From Chitinophagales bacterium (GTDB taxonomy: Bacteria; Bacteroidota; Bacteroidia; Chitinophagales; Chitinophagaceae): a stretch of 64,000 bases of DNA. This document shows, in pieces, positions 26,113 to 34,529 of the stretch (position 1 is the first letter of the stretch; the number at the start of each line of letters is the position of its first letter). Position numbers and translations under genes: made by a program. Under the pieces are notes generated by a model, which did no database searches, had not been told where the DNA came from, and worked only from the letters and a program-made list of their open reading frames with translations. The DNA lies in the NCBI GenBank assembly GCA_015655015.1, contig JAATFV010000063.1:1-64000 (forward strand), given 5' to 3'.

Positions 26113-29100
26113 TTAGAGATGAAGGCTTACACCAAAAGCAATTATTCGCTGCATGGGAAAAGAGTTGTACGAGAACTGTTCCGGGTCCCCGACCTTATAA
26201 TTAGTAATAGTCAGTAAATTCTGCGCATTTATGTAAACACTACCATCCTGGATATGGAGTCTGCTGATAAGTGAATTGGGAAGTGAATAAGAAAGCGCTA
26301 CGGTTTTTAACCGTAGATAAGTATCATTGCTGTATACGCCGCTGGAAGATGTAAAATCAGATGCAGGTACCGCTGCAACGGAGCTATATCCGGTCATTAA
26401 TCTTTGCAAAGCAGCCTGGTCCCCCTTCTCTTTCCAGTAATTATTTAACAATTGCACCGGCTGATTATAAATGGTTCTTCCGGGGGAATACGAGCTATAC
26501 ATCGTATATAAATAATTGGGCGCCATTTGGCTGGAAAATTGAAAGAAAACATAAACACTAAAATGTTTATAAGTGATAGTATTCCCCAAACCGCCCATAT
26601 AGTTGACTTCACGATTGGCTATCGGCACAATATCCCCTCCCTGGGCAGCCAATAAAGAACTGGGCTTTGAGGTATCCCCTCCATTTTTAGTGTAGAATTC
26701 AAAAAGCCCTGTTGCCGGGTTGACATCTTTATACCTATAACCTAATATTATCGAGGTCGGCTGGCCGATTACGTACTTCGAGTTATAAGAAGATGACGCA
26801 AGATTAGGGAATGAGATCAGCTTATTACGATTGAACGAAATATTAAAATTGGTAGACCAGGTAAAGTTTTTGGTTTTTATATTATTCGAAGTCAGTGTAA
26901 ATTCCCATCCCTGATTCTGGACGGTAGCATTAAGGTTCTCCAGGACATTTGCAAAGCCGGTGTGTATTGGCAAGGGGTAGCCCGCTAATTGATTGCTCTC
27001 CCGGTCACGATACCAGGTTGTATTCAGCAATAACCTGTTTTTGAAAAACCCAAGATCCAGCGCAATATTCAGTGACTTTTTTAGCCCCCAGCTGTAATCG
27101 GGATTATACAGATTTACAGGTGCATTGGGCTGCACTCCCTGGAAAGGAGTAAGATAGGGTTTCCAGAATGCCTGATATTGATAAGCCTGAATACCATCCG
27201 ATCCGCTGGTTCCATAATCACCGGATAATTTAGCGTAGCTTATAAAAGGCAATGCGTTTTTCACCCCTTTTTCTTCCGAAAATATCCAGGCGCCGCCGGC
27301 GGACCCGAAATTCCCAAACTGGCGTCCCGGGCCAAAATTACTGGACCCATCTCTTCTACCTGTCAGGCTGACAATATATTTCTGGTCATAAATATATTTT
27401 ATCCGGGCAAAACCTGCGCTATATTTATATATGCCTGCGTTGTCAGAAGCAGTCAACGTTGCAGCTCCGACAATAGATCCCAGAAAATTATCATTTGCGT
27501 ACCCTGAGCCCTGAATAGTATTTGAGCTGCTGGTATTCTTCTTATAAGTACCGCCCAGTAAAGCAGAGAACATACCTTTTCCTATCCGCCTGGTATAATC
27601 TACCAGCGGCTCTATATTAAGGGTCTGAAAAGCCGAATTCGCAAAATTTGCCGTCCTGTTGATATATAAGGGACTCTGTGCAGAAGCGGGACTCTGAGAT
27701 TGTTCAGAAGTCGTATTCCTGCTATAGCCCATATTGGCACTGACAGTCAATCCGTCAATTATTTTGTAGGCGATGCGTAAGGTGTTGTTTAAATTATAGT
27801 TCTGTAAACCGGTAGGCCTTTTCAAATAAGCATAAAACTGATAGCTGCTTAAGTCTATGCCTTGATAGTTCCATATCAAATTTTTCTGTGCATCTAACAG
27901 ATCCGGAGTATTGGGAGGTAACAGCATATCCTGACTGCCTCCAAATCCCGGCGAATTGTTCTGATCGTAGGCATAATCCGTACCAAAATCTATACTAAAG
28001 TGGTTATCGGTTGAGGAATGATGAACAGCGCTATGGATCGTCCATCTTTGTTCTGCATAATTACCCGGATAATTATAATTTGATCGGGTATATCCTCCTG
28101 ACAATATAAACGTGTTATTGTAGGAGCCTCCTGATACACTTCCGTGAATATCCGTATTGCTGGACGTCTTGCCAAAAATGACCTTTTGCCAGTCTGTATA
28201 TTTATTCTGATCGAAGATGGTTAACTCCGGACTGTAACCCGAATTGGATGGATTATTGCTTGGAACAATCCCGTCGGCGGCAAAAGCGTCTTTTCTTAAC
28301 TGAATATACTGTGGTGTATTCATAAGTTTCACCGATCTCGCGTCAGAATTGAATCCTGAATTGACATTGAGATTAAAAACAGTTTTACCCGGCTTACCCT
28401 TTTTGGTAGTAATTAATATGACGCCATTTGATCCCTGTGTCCCATAAATAGAGGTGGCATCTGCATCTTTTAATATGCTGATACTTTCGATATCATTCGG
28501 ATTAATATTGTTAAAAGGGCTGAATCCTCCTGCCTGACTGATCCCGCCGCTAAAACTTTGGACATTGGCAAGAGAGCTTAATTGATTGATATTATTATTT
28601 TGGGGGGCAAACGGAACTCCATCTATGATAAATAATGGCTGATCATACGGTTTGAACCCACTATAAGTGCTTGCGATGGTATTTTCACCTCTTATTTGCA
28701 CCAATACTCTTGATCCCGGAACACCACTGGTGGCATTGACGGTAAGTCCTGGCGCCTGACCTTCCAATGCCAATAAAACATTGGTTACCGGCTGCTTTTC
28801 GATGGTCTCCGCATTGACCGAGGCAATCGATCCCACGCTGAAACGCCGGGAGGTGGTGCCATAGGCCTGAACGATGGTGGCGTCCAGGCTATTTATCGCC
28901 TGTTTGGTTCTAACGATCAAATTCGTTTTCCCTCTTACTTTCATTTCCACGGTTTCTATACCAACACTGCTGAATACCAGGGTGGCATTTTCATCTATTC
29001 TTTTCAGCTCAAATTCCCCCTTTTCACCCGTGATCGTTCCTTTTCCTGTTCCTTTCACTGTTACATTCGCTCCTGCAAACGGTTGTCCCGCCTCATTATA

Positions 29101-29541
29101 AACCGTTCCATGAATGTCTATTTTTGCGGGTGCATTCGGGAGGAGGACCGTATCCCCTGCCTGAAGGAGAGGGTCTGTTTCTTTCGACCGGATCACGATC
29201 GCGCCGTTGACCAGGCTATACATAAAGGGCTGATCTTTCAGGCAAGCCTGCAGGGTCTCTTCCAGGCTGGCATCCTTAACAGAAAGGCTCACCGGACTGG
29301 ACTCGCGCAGCATTTCTTCGTCGTACATGACGGAGAGCCCCGTCTGCCGGGAAATTTCTTTGAAGACAGTACGGAGGGGAGACTGCCGGACGGTCAACGT
29401 GATCTTCTGGGCCCGGATGGCGGCGCTGGCATGAAGTCCGGCGATAAGAAGGAAAACAGCAGTTAGTCTCATAATGCGAAACGTTTTGGCGGTCATTGTC
29501 CGCCTCCAAAAGGAGGCTTTCCCGCGAAAAATTAAATGCAT
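26113..29541 (-). CDS. SusC/RagA TonB-dependent transporter with STN signalling domain (locus A)
   Basis: A 1142-residue outer-membrane transporter. After a signal peptide (about 20-45) comes an STN (secretin/TonB N-terminal) domain of about 70 residues ('TVFKEISRQTGLSVMYDEEML'), which in FecA-like systems passes the ligand signal to a FecR anti-sigma. A carboxypeptidase-regulatory-like fold (about 135-215), the plug ('QGSNGVILITTKKGKPG') and the 22-strand barrel ending in '..IIAFGVSLHL' follow. The ATG at 29541 is supported because the paralogous susC also begins ATGCATTT at the matching place. With FecR and the sigma factor upstream it should form a cell-surface signalling circuit. Confidence 0.93.
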   Translation of the reverse strand: MHLIFRGKASFWRRTMTAKTFRIMRLTAVFLLIAGLHASAAIRAQKITLTVRQSPLRTVFKEISRQTGLSVMYDEEMLRESSPVSLSVKDASLEETLQACLKDQPFMYSLVNGAIVIRSKETDPLLQAGDTVLLPNAPAKIDIHGTVYNEAGQPFAGANVTVKGTGKGTITGEKGEFELKRIDENATLVFSSVGIETVEMKVRGKTNLIVRTKQAINSLDATIVQAYGTTSRRFSVGSIASVNAETIEKQPVTNVLLALEGQAPGLTVNATSGVPGSRVLVQIRGENTIASTYSGFKPYDQPLFIIDGVPFAPQNNNINQLSSLANVQSFSGGISQAGGFSPFNNINPNDIESISILKDADATSIYGTQGSNGVILITTKKGKPGKTVFNLNVNSGFNSDARSVKLMNTPQYIQLRKDAFAADGIVPSNNPSNSGYSPELTIFDQNKYTDWQKVIFGKTSSNTDIHGSVSGGSYNNTFILSGGYTRSNYNYPGNYAEQRWTIHSAVHHSSTDNHFSIDFGTDYAYDQNNSPGFGGSQDMLLPPNTPDLLDAQKNLIWNYQGIDLSSYQFYAYLKRPTGLQNYNLNNTLRIAYKIIDGLTVSANMGYSRNTTSEQSQSPASAQSPLYINRTANFANSAFQTLNIEPLVDYTRRIGKGMFSALLGGTYKKNTSSSNTIQGSGYANDNFLGSIVGAATLTASDNAGIYKYSAGFARIKYIYDQKYIVSLTGRRDGSSNFGPGRQFGNFGSAGGAWIFSEEKGVKNALPFISYAKLSGDYGTSGSDGIQAYQYQAFWKPYLTPFQGVQPNAPVNLYNPDYSWGLKKSLNIALDLGFFKNRLLLNTTWYRDRESNQLAGYPLPIHTGFANVLENLNATVQNQGWEFTLTSNNIKTKNFTWSTNFNISFNRNKLISFPNLASSSYNSKYVIGQPTSIILGYRYKDVNPATGLFEFYTKNGGDTSKPSSLLAAQGGDIVPIANREVNYMGGLGNTITYKHFSVYVFFQFSSQMAPNYLYTMYSSYSPGRTIYNQPVQLLNNYWKEKGDQAALQRLMTGYSSVAAVPASDFTSSSGVYSNDTYLRLKTVALSYSLPNSLISRLHIQDGSVYINAQNLLTITNYKVGDPEQFSYNSFPMQRIIAFGVSLHL

Positions 29542-29548
29542 AATTTAG
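29541..29548 (+). promoter_or_regulatory. Candidate -7 box for antisense RNA of locus A
   Basis: TAATTTAG matches TAnnTTTG with one mismatch. It lies at the same place relative to the susC ATG as the perfect TACCTTTG at 44776-44783 in locus B. The -33 position shows TTT rather than TTG. Confidence 0.35.
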
Positions 29549-29554
29549 CAGTGT

Positions 29555-29647
29555 TTGGTTAAACAATAAATGGTGAACAGCAATAGATCCTTTTCATTGG
29601 GTAACCCAGACGATCCCCGGGAGTGTTCGCTGCACTCCCGGTTTTTT
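29555..29647 (+). ncRNA. Predicted 93-nt cis-antisense RNA opposite the susC leader (locus A)
   Basis: A plus-strand hairpin (CCGGGAGTG 29617-29625 / CACTCCCGG 29633-29641) is followed by T6 (29642-29647), so it is a strong terminator in the direction opposite to the operon. A weak -7 box ends at 29548. The predicted RNA starts TTGGTTAA and contains ATTGGGTAACCCAG (29596-29609). The same order, spacing and length occur in locus B (44791-44883). Antisense RNAs between the anti-sigma gene and susC, such as DonS, are described in Bacteroides sigma/anti-sigma loci and repress susC. Both ends are inferred from sequence only. Confidence 0.5.
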
Positions 29648-29674
29648 ATGGGCGACTCAAACGGTCAGATAAGG

Positions 29675-30910
29675 TTATGGCAAAACATGAATGGATTTTC
29701 CTTCGATCCGGAAATGGATCTTATTGGCTTGCAGGATAGCCAGTACATCGGAAAGGTTTAAGCGACGGCTGATCCGGCCCCCGAAATGCCGGCCCGCCAG
29801 GCTGGCGGCGGGCAGGTCATAAACGACATCCGCATCGTACCATCGGGCGATCTGGCGCATAATAGGCTGGATGCCCAGGTCTTCGAACTGGAAGAAGCCG
29901 GTAGTCCAGGCGATGGCTTCGCTGGTATCGGCATTGGATATAAGGCGGATGGGGTTGGGTTCGTTAGCAGCTCCGGATGTTATCCGGGCCTGCATGCCGG
30001 GATGCAGCAGCGTGGAGGCGGGTCCTTTGTGGACGCGGATAGCGCCTTGTATAAGGGTGGTGCGGATTTCCGGCTCGTCCGCATAGGCCATGATATTGAA
30101 CCCGGTCCCGAGCACTTCCACCTTCACGGCTTCCCTGTCGGTGGCTCCGGTTCTCATCGTGGAGCGGATAACCACCCGGAATGGCCGGGATATATCTTTC
30201 GCTACCTCAAAGTAAGCCTCTCCGGAGACGGATACCTCTCTTTGCTGCCCGGTAAAAGCCGTAGGATACGTAATGGAGGAAGCGGCATTCAGCCAGACCC
30301 TGGTGCCATCGGGCAGGGTCAATTGATATTGGCCGCCCCTTGCTGTGGTAAGCGTATTATAGGCGATTTCCGAAGAGACCGTGCTACCGATATTATAGGC
30401 CAGCCGGCCATTGGCATTGGCGACAATCGCAGCGCCTTCGGTAAGGACGGTATCCCGGGTAGCGCTGTCCAGCATGACCTGCCGGTCGCCGGATAAGGTA
30501 AGGATAGCGGCATCCCGGCCGGGAGCGATATCAGGGGATTTCGCTGCCACTGGTGCAGGGCCGATATCCTGTCGCCGGTGAGTGGTAAACCACCAGCCCG
30601 CAGCAGCCAAAAGGAGTAGGACCGCTGCCACACGGGCGATACGGGGCATACGAAGGATCCGGCGGAGCGGGCTGCGTTCGGATAGAGGAGCTTGCGGAAC
30701 AGGTAGATCCGCCGTCTCTGCGGCCAGGGATTCTGTCAGGGCATCGGCTTCAGTAATTGGCGCCGTCTCTGTCATAGCGGTCACCAGGTAAGGCTGTAGC
30801 AATCCGGCCTCCAGGGAATGGAAGAAAACTTCCAATTCCTCTTCGGAGAGCAAATTGTCCGTGTAACGCTGGACGAGTTGGCGGTAAAATTCATTTTCTT
30901 CCATGACCAT
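29675..30910 (-). CDS. FecR-family anti-sigma factor (locus A)
   Basis: A 411-residue inner-membrane regulator. The cytoplasmic N-terminal part binds the sigma factor. One membrane helix follows at about 94-111 ('AVLLLLAAAGWWFTT'), then a periplasmic FecR domain ('LPDGTRVWLNAASSITYPTAFTGQQREVSVSGEAYFEV') and a C-terminal DUF4974-type domain ('IMRQIARWYDADVVY', 'LSDVLAILQANKIHFRI'). Family members receive the signal from the STN domain of SusC and release the ECF sigma. It lies 65 bp after the sigma gene and 133 bp before susC. Confidence 0.93.
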   Translation of the reverse strand: MVMEENEFYRQLVQRYTDNLLSEEELEVFFHSLEAGLLQPYLVTAMTETAPITEADALTESLAAETADLPVPQAPLSERSPLRRILRMPRIARVAAVLLLLAAAGWWFTTHRRQDIGPAPVAAKSPDIAPGRDAAILTLSGDRQVMLDSATRDTVLTEGAAIVANANGRLAYNIGSTVSSEIAYNTLTTARGGQYQLTLPDGTRVWLNAASSITYPTAFTGQQREVSVSGEAYFEVAKDISRPFRVVIRSTMRTGATDREAVKVEVLGTGFNIMAYADEPEIRTTLIQGAIRVHKGPASTLLHPGMQARITSGAANEPNPIRLISNADTSEAIAWTTGFFQFEDLGIQPIMRQIARWYDADVVYDLPAASLAGRHFGGRISRRLNLSDVLAILQANKIHFRIEGKSIHVLP

Positions 30911-30975
30911 TGTATACTAAGACCGTAAAAAGATCCGGGAGGGTAGGTCGCCCTGAAAAAAAAGTTTGCACCCGG

Positions 30976-31572
30976 TCAGGAACCCTGTAAGATAAGGAGG
31001 AAAAGGCTGAGTGGAATACCTAAGTCTTTTTCGACGGAGGTCTTGAGGACTTTCATCGAATGGACCATATGGCTTTTAACGGCATTGCGGGAGATCCCCA
31101 GCCGGGCGGCAACTTCCTCATAGGACAGCTGTTGCTCGCGGCAAAGGCGGAACACTTCCCGGGACCGGGGCGGAAGACTGTCGATTATGCGGCGAAGGAA
31201 CTCCTGGTATTCCCGGTTGAGCACTGTGTCTTCCGTAGGATTGCGCAGTGAGAGGGCATGGCGGGTTATTTCTCCCATGCCGCCCTGATCGCGGCTGGCG
31301 GCTTCGAGCGTGTTGAGGGTATGGTTACGGGCGACAATGAATAAGAAGGCGCGGAAAGATTGGAGTTCGGGAAGTTTTGTGCGCTGGAGCCAGATCTTCA
31401 GAAAGACTTCCTGGGAGAGGTCTTCAGCAAGCTGGGGAGATTTGACAAAACGAATGATATATTGGGTAAGGGGGGCCTGGTAGTGGCTGAACAACCCGGC
31501 AAAGGCATCCTCTTCCCCGGCAGCAAGCCGGGTTAGCAGGGTCTTTTCGTCATATGGAGAGAGTGCGGACAA
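30976..31572 (-). CDS. ECF RNA polymerase sigma factor (locus A)
   Basis: A 198-residue sigma-70 family protein with region 2 ('FSHYQAPLTQYIIRFVKSPQLAEDLSQEVFLKIW') and region 4 ('LPPRSREVFRLCREQQLSYEEVAARLGISRNAVKSHM'). The start codon is TTG at 31572. An in-frame TAA lies two codons upstream and no internal ATG precedes region 2, so TTG is the only reasonable start. The paralogous sigma gene at 46929 also starts with TTG. It should direct transcription of the susC operon of its own locus, controlled by FecR. Confidence 0.92.
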   Translation of the reverse strand: MSALSPYDEKTLLTRLAAGEEDAFAGLFSHYQAPLTQYIIRFVKSPQLAEDLSQEVFLKIWLQRTKLPELQSFRAFLFIVARNHTLNTLEAASRDQGGMGEITRHALSLRNPTEDTVLNREYQEFLRRIIDSLPPRSREVFRLCREQQLSYEEVAARLGISRNAVKSHMVHSMKVLKTSVEKDLGIPLSLFLLILQGS

Positions 31573-31928
31573 CTTTTATCTTTACCGGATGGTGGGGGAT
31601 AAAAGTAGGGAAATTGTGTGAATCCGGTACCCGGATATTCATTTTGTGTGTGGTAACTCAAAATTAACCTTTGGGGTGGTTCTTCGAGACTGCCCTTTAT
31701 TTTTTAAACCCTGACTTTAGTCGGACAACAATGATTTTTTTTAATAAAATATTATCTTTCTACATTTGTACACTGTCCACGCTTTCTGTTGACAATTCAT
31801 ACTTACTAACATTTGAAGCTAATATCAGGAAGCTTCATAGAGACTAATTAATTTTCAACAAGCCAAGGTTTGTATCTAAATGCTATTGCTCGTAAGAGCT
31901 ATGAAAAAACTATTTAAATCATTATTGT
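31573..31928. other. 356-bp AT-rich intergenic region before the KilA-N gene
   Basis: No gene is seen. Base composition turns markedly AT-rich from about 31640. It holds TACATTTG at 31761-31768, an exact match to TAnnTTTG that would give the KilA-N gene a leader of about 155 nt. A small stem GCTC-GTAA-GAGC lies near 31889-31900. Confidence 0.5.
31761..31768 (+). promoter_or_regulatory. -7 box for the KilA-N gene
   Basis: TACATTTG matches the Bacteroidota TAnnTTTG box exactly. The -33 position shows a T run (TTT) instead of TTG. Confidence 0.45.
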
Positions 31929-32753
31929 ATGGTAGATAAACAAGTAATAGAAGTAAAAGGAACAGCTATTACCATTATACAGGTCAATCATGCTGACTAT
32001 ATTTCATTGACAGACATGGTAAAAAGTTTTGAGGATGGTTTACCTCTGATCGAGAAATGGCTGCGTAATAAAAATACGGTTGAGTTTTTAGGAATTTGGG
32101 AGAAAATCAACAATCCTGATTTTAATTCCCCCGAATTCGGGGGAATTATGCTCGAAGCGGGGCTTAACCGTTTTACCCTATCTGTCAAGAAATGGATAGA
32201 AAAGACAAACGGCATAGGATTGATAGCTAAAACCGGCCGTTTTAATAGCGGAACTTATGCTCATAAAGACATAGCATTTGAGTTTGGGTCCTGGCTTAGT
32301 GCTGAGTTTAAACTATACCTCATAAAAGAATTCCAACGTTTAAAAGATGAAGAAAGCAATAGTAAGAGATCAGAATGGAATTTTCAACGCACCTTGTCCA
32401 AGATTAACTATCGAATCCATACCGATGCCATTAAAGAAACGCTGATTCCCCCTTCGGTCACAAAAGAACAAATTGCTACTATCTATGCCACTGAGGCCGA
32501 TATGTTAAATGTCGCTTTGTTTGGTAAAACTGCCAAACAATGGAGAAAATATAATGCTGGAAAACAAGGGAACATCCGGGACGAGGCGACTTTGGAACAA
32601 TTGGTAGTACTGTCCAACATGGAAAGCATTAATTCCCTTTTATTACGTCAAGGACTTTCACAAACGGAAAGACTGCAAAAACTTAATGAATCTGCCATTC
32701 ACCAAATGAAATCACTTTTATCTAATACCAGTGTGAAAAAACTTTCACGATGA
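31929..32753 (+). CDS. KilA-N domain DNA-binding protein
   Basis: A 274-residue protein. Residues about 15-115 fit the KilA-N/APSES-like DNA-binding domain: 'YISLTDMVKSFEDGLPLIEKWLRNKNTVEFLGIWEKIN', then 'WIEKTNGIGLIAKTGRFNSGTYAHKDIAFEFGSWLSAEFKLYLIKEFQRLK'. The C-terminal half is helical and may oligomerise. KilA-N proteins are typical of phages, large DNA viruses and mobile islands of Bacteroidota. The gene is clearly more AT-rich than its neighbours, an indication of transfer, and sits between two paralogous operons. Its stop codon lies beside the broken toxin reading frame on the other strand. No integrase or direct-repeat boundary was found. Confidence 0.85.
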   Translation: MVDKQVIEVKGTAITIIQVNHADYISLTDMVKSFEDGLPLIEKWLRNKNTVEFLGIWEKINNPDFNSPEFGGIMLEAGLNRFTLSVKKWIEKTNGIGLIAKTGRFNSGTYAHKDIAFEFGSWLSAEFKLYLIKEFQRLKDEESNSKRSEWNFQRTLSKINYRIHTDAIKETLIPPSVTKEQIATIYATEADMLNVALFGKTAKQWRKYNAGKQGNIRDEATLEQLVVLSNMESINSLLLRQGLSQTERLQKLNESAIHQMKSLLSNTSVKKLSR

Positions 32754-32834
32754 ATGTTGTATGAATTTTTTAAAAACATGGGTTTTACCCGATCCATTCG
32801 GGCCTCCAAATAACCGAAATTTAGGCTCGAGCAT
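32745..32834 (-). pseudogene. Truncated zeta-toxin-like/P-loop kinase gene (N-terminal remnant)
   Basis: A 29-codon frame starts at an ATG at 32834 that overlaps the end of the small upstream gene. It reads 'MLEPKFRLFGGPNGSGKTHVF' and then stops at 32745, next to the end of the KilA-N gene. GGPNGSGKT is a textbook Walker A preceded by a hydrophobic strand, as at the start of zeta toxins and related kinases of about 200 residues. The rest of the protein is absent. The remnant suggests a toxin gene cut when the KilA-N segment arrived. Family identity rests on one motif. Confidence 0.6.
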
Positions 32835-33015
32835 GTTTAAGCGCCTGAAGAGCTTGTTTAGTGAAAGGCTTGCGGCTGCCATCCGGATAGACAAGAATTG
32901 TCTTACCATTTTCAGAGATCGCTACAGGCAGCTTATGACGAAAGGCTTTTCGTCTGGCAGAAGCACTTACTCCTTCAATAGCATTATTAAGACTTATATT
33001 TTTACTGCGGATCAT
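32821..33015 (-). CDS. Small protein, possible antitoxin of the truncated zeta-like module
   Basis: A 64-residue basic protein: N-terminal helix 'NAIEGVSASARRKAFRHKL', then two beta strands 'PVAISENGKTILVYPDGSRK' and a C-terminal helix. Small proteins with the 'lPVAIS-NGK-x-x-x-x-YPDG' pattern often precede zeta-like kinases in bacterial genomes (from memory, not searched). The downstream remnant frame starts inside its last codons with a 14-bp overlap, a typical antitoxin-toxin coupling. The gene itself looks intact. Confidence 0.55.
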   Translation of the reverse strand: MIRSKNISLNNAIEGVSASARRKAFRHKLPVAISENGKTILVYPDGSRKPFTKQALQALKHARA

Positions 33016-33112
33016 GACTTAAAGTTAAATAATTTTTATCATATAGTTACTCCAAATTTTGTTTGGGTTAATTTGAAAAAGTGAAATGCGTGGATAAAGT
33101 GAGCGCAAAATC

Positions 33113-34429
33113 TTACGAACCGATCAACTCCAGGATCCGCTCATTCCGTATGATCATCATCCCCTGACGGTCTTCTGTAATGCCATCCTGCAGCTGGTAA
33201 GTGTATCGCGGGTGATTCCCGTCCATCACGGTAGGCATATAGACAAAATGAATATTATCGCTTCCCTTCAGGGCTTCCCCGACCTCGATGATATGGGTGC
33301 TAACGATAAACAGGCATTCCCTGTATTCGGCAAACGCCTCTGTAACCGCCAGCGTGCCATCATAAGCGTCTTTTACGTTGGTGCCCTTGAAGAGCTCGTC
33401 GAACATCAACAGGAGTCTCTTGCCGGTACTGGCAGCCTCCGCAGCTTGTTTTACCCTTACCACTTCCGCATAAAAATGGCTGTAGCCAAGTCCGATATTA
33501 TCAGCTACATTGATAGAGGAATAAAGTCCCTCCCGGACAGAGAACTCCATGTGGGTGGCGGCTATGGGAAAACCCATATGCGCCAGGTACATAGCTATGC
33601 CCACCGATTTCATCAGGGTGGATTTTCCGGCCATATTCGCCCCTGTCAGGAAAAGTACATTGCTGTCCTCGTTCATCGACAGGGTATTGCCCACGGCACG
33701 CTCTATACAAGGATGGCAAAGCCCGGTGGCTGACAGGATATTTTTCTCCGGCGGAAAGGCGGTGGCATAGGTAAAACTTTTGGAACGGGCCACGTCGCTT
33801 ATCGCGATGTTCACATCCAGCTCGTAGATGAATGACAGGATGTCTTCCATCTCTTTGAAGAGCCTTCTTTTTAATAAATGATCATAAAAAGCCAGGGCCT
33901 TTACCGGCAACGCCTGGTAGATATCTATATTCCGCAATTTTTCCAGCTGCCGGTCGGATAATATTCCCTTTATAGACTGCAACCTGTCGGTATAAGCGTC
34001 CGGCGCGAAAGGGATTGTTTCCAGGAAAGCATGACACCGGTTCAGCGTAACGATCGTAGCCTGCAATCCCTGGACAAGTTTCTTGTACCGTTCGTCCCGG
34101 GTTAAAGCAGAAAGTCCTTTTTTAACCAGGGTACCTGCCAGGGTCAGCAGGGCATTTTTCCCTGTACCCGTATCCAGGTATTCCCGCATTAAGCTCAGCT
34201 GCTGCAAATCGAAGGGGAAGTCCAGGTTGGCCTGCTGGAAAAATTTAAAAATGTGGCTGCGCCTGTTGATGCCGGCCGCATCTTCCAGGGGATAACGGAA
34301 CATGTCGTCCAGCAACCGCTCTCCCCCCCTTGTCCTTACCTGGTTGAAGAGGTTGTATACCGATCCCTGCCGGAACTTGCCCAGCAGGTTCAGCTCTTCC
34401 ATTGTCTGCTTGTCTATACTAAAGCTCAT
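33113..34429 (-). CDS. MutS-like ATPase lacking mismatch-recognition domains (second of pair)
   Basis: A 438-residue protein with the MutS core and ATPase. Walker A GANMAGKST lies at 263-271 and Walker B 'LLLMFDELFKGTN' near 339-350, followed by the signature 'VSTHIIEVG'. The N-terminal 250 residues are helical, like the MutS lever/clamp region. Mismatch-binding domain I with its F-x-E motif is absent, and so is an Smr nuclease domain. The C-terminus 'GITEDRQGMMIIRNE' is shared with the adjacent paralogue, 100 bp upstream. It is the last gene of the operon starting with the sigma factor at 46.9 kb. A role in DNA repair is not supported; the function is unknown. Confidence 0.85.
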   Translation of the reverse strand: MSFSIDKQTMEELNLLGKFRQGSVYNLFNQVRTRGGERLLDDMFRYPLEDAAGINRRSHIFKFFQQANLDFPFDLQQLSLMREYLDTGTGKNALLTLAGTLVKKGLSALTRDERYKKLVQGLQATIVTLNRCHAFLETIPFAPDAYTDRLQSIKGILSDRQLEKLRNIDIYQALPVKALAFYDHLLKRRLFKEMEDILSFIYELDVNIAISDVARSKSFTYATAFPPEKNILSATGLCHPCIERAVGNTLSMNEDSNVLFLTGANMAGKSTLMKSVGIAMYLAHMGFPIAATHMEFSVREGLYSSINVADNIGLGYSHFYAEVVRVKQAAEAASTGKRLLLMFDELFKGTNVKDAYDGTLAVTEAFAEYRECLFIVSTHIIEVGEALKGSDNIHFVYMPTVMDGNHPRYTYQLQDGITEDRQGMMIIRNERILELIGS

Positions 34430-34529
34430 GTTGTCTGTATATGATTGTTGCTACTATTTACTATCATTCCTTTCGTCGGTTATGCCCGTCTTCCGGTCAT
34501 TACCGGGGTCTATGTTCGTTTTCCAATCC

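Noticed and set aside
29617-29647. Attenuator or terminator for the fecR-susC transcript
   Set aside because: The T run lies on the plus-strand side. On the operon strand the hairpin is preceded by A6 and not followed by T, so it does not act as an intrinsic terminator in that direction.
32761-33084. 107-codon plus-strand frame in the KilA-N island
   Set aside because: It is the opposite strand of the 64-aa gene and the Walker A remnant, which match known families far better.
31640-33110. Complete prophage or integrative element
   Set aside because: Only one phage-type gene is present, with no integrase, tRNA target or flanking repeats.
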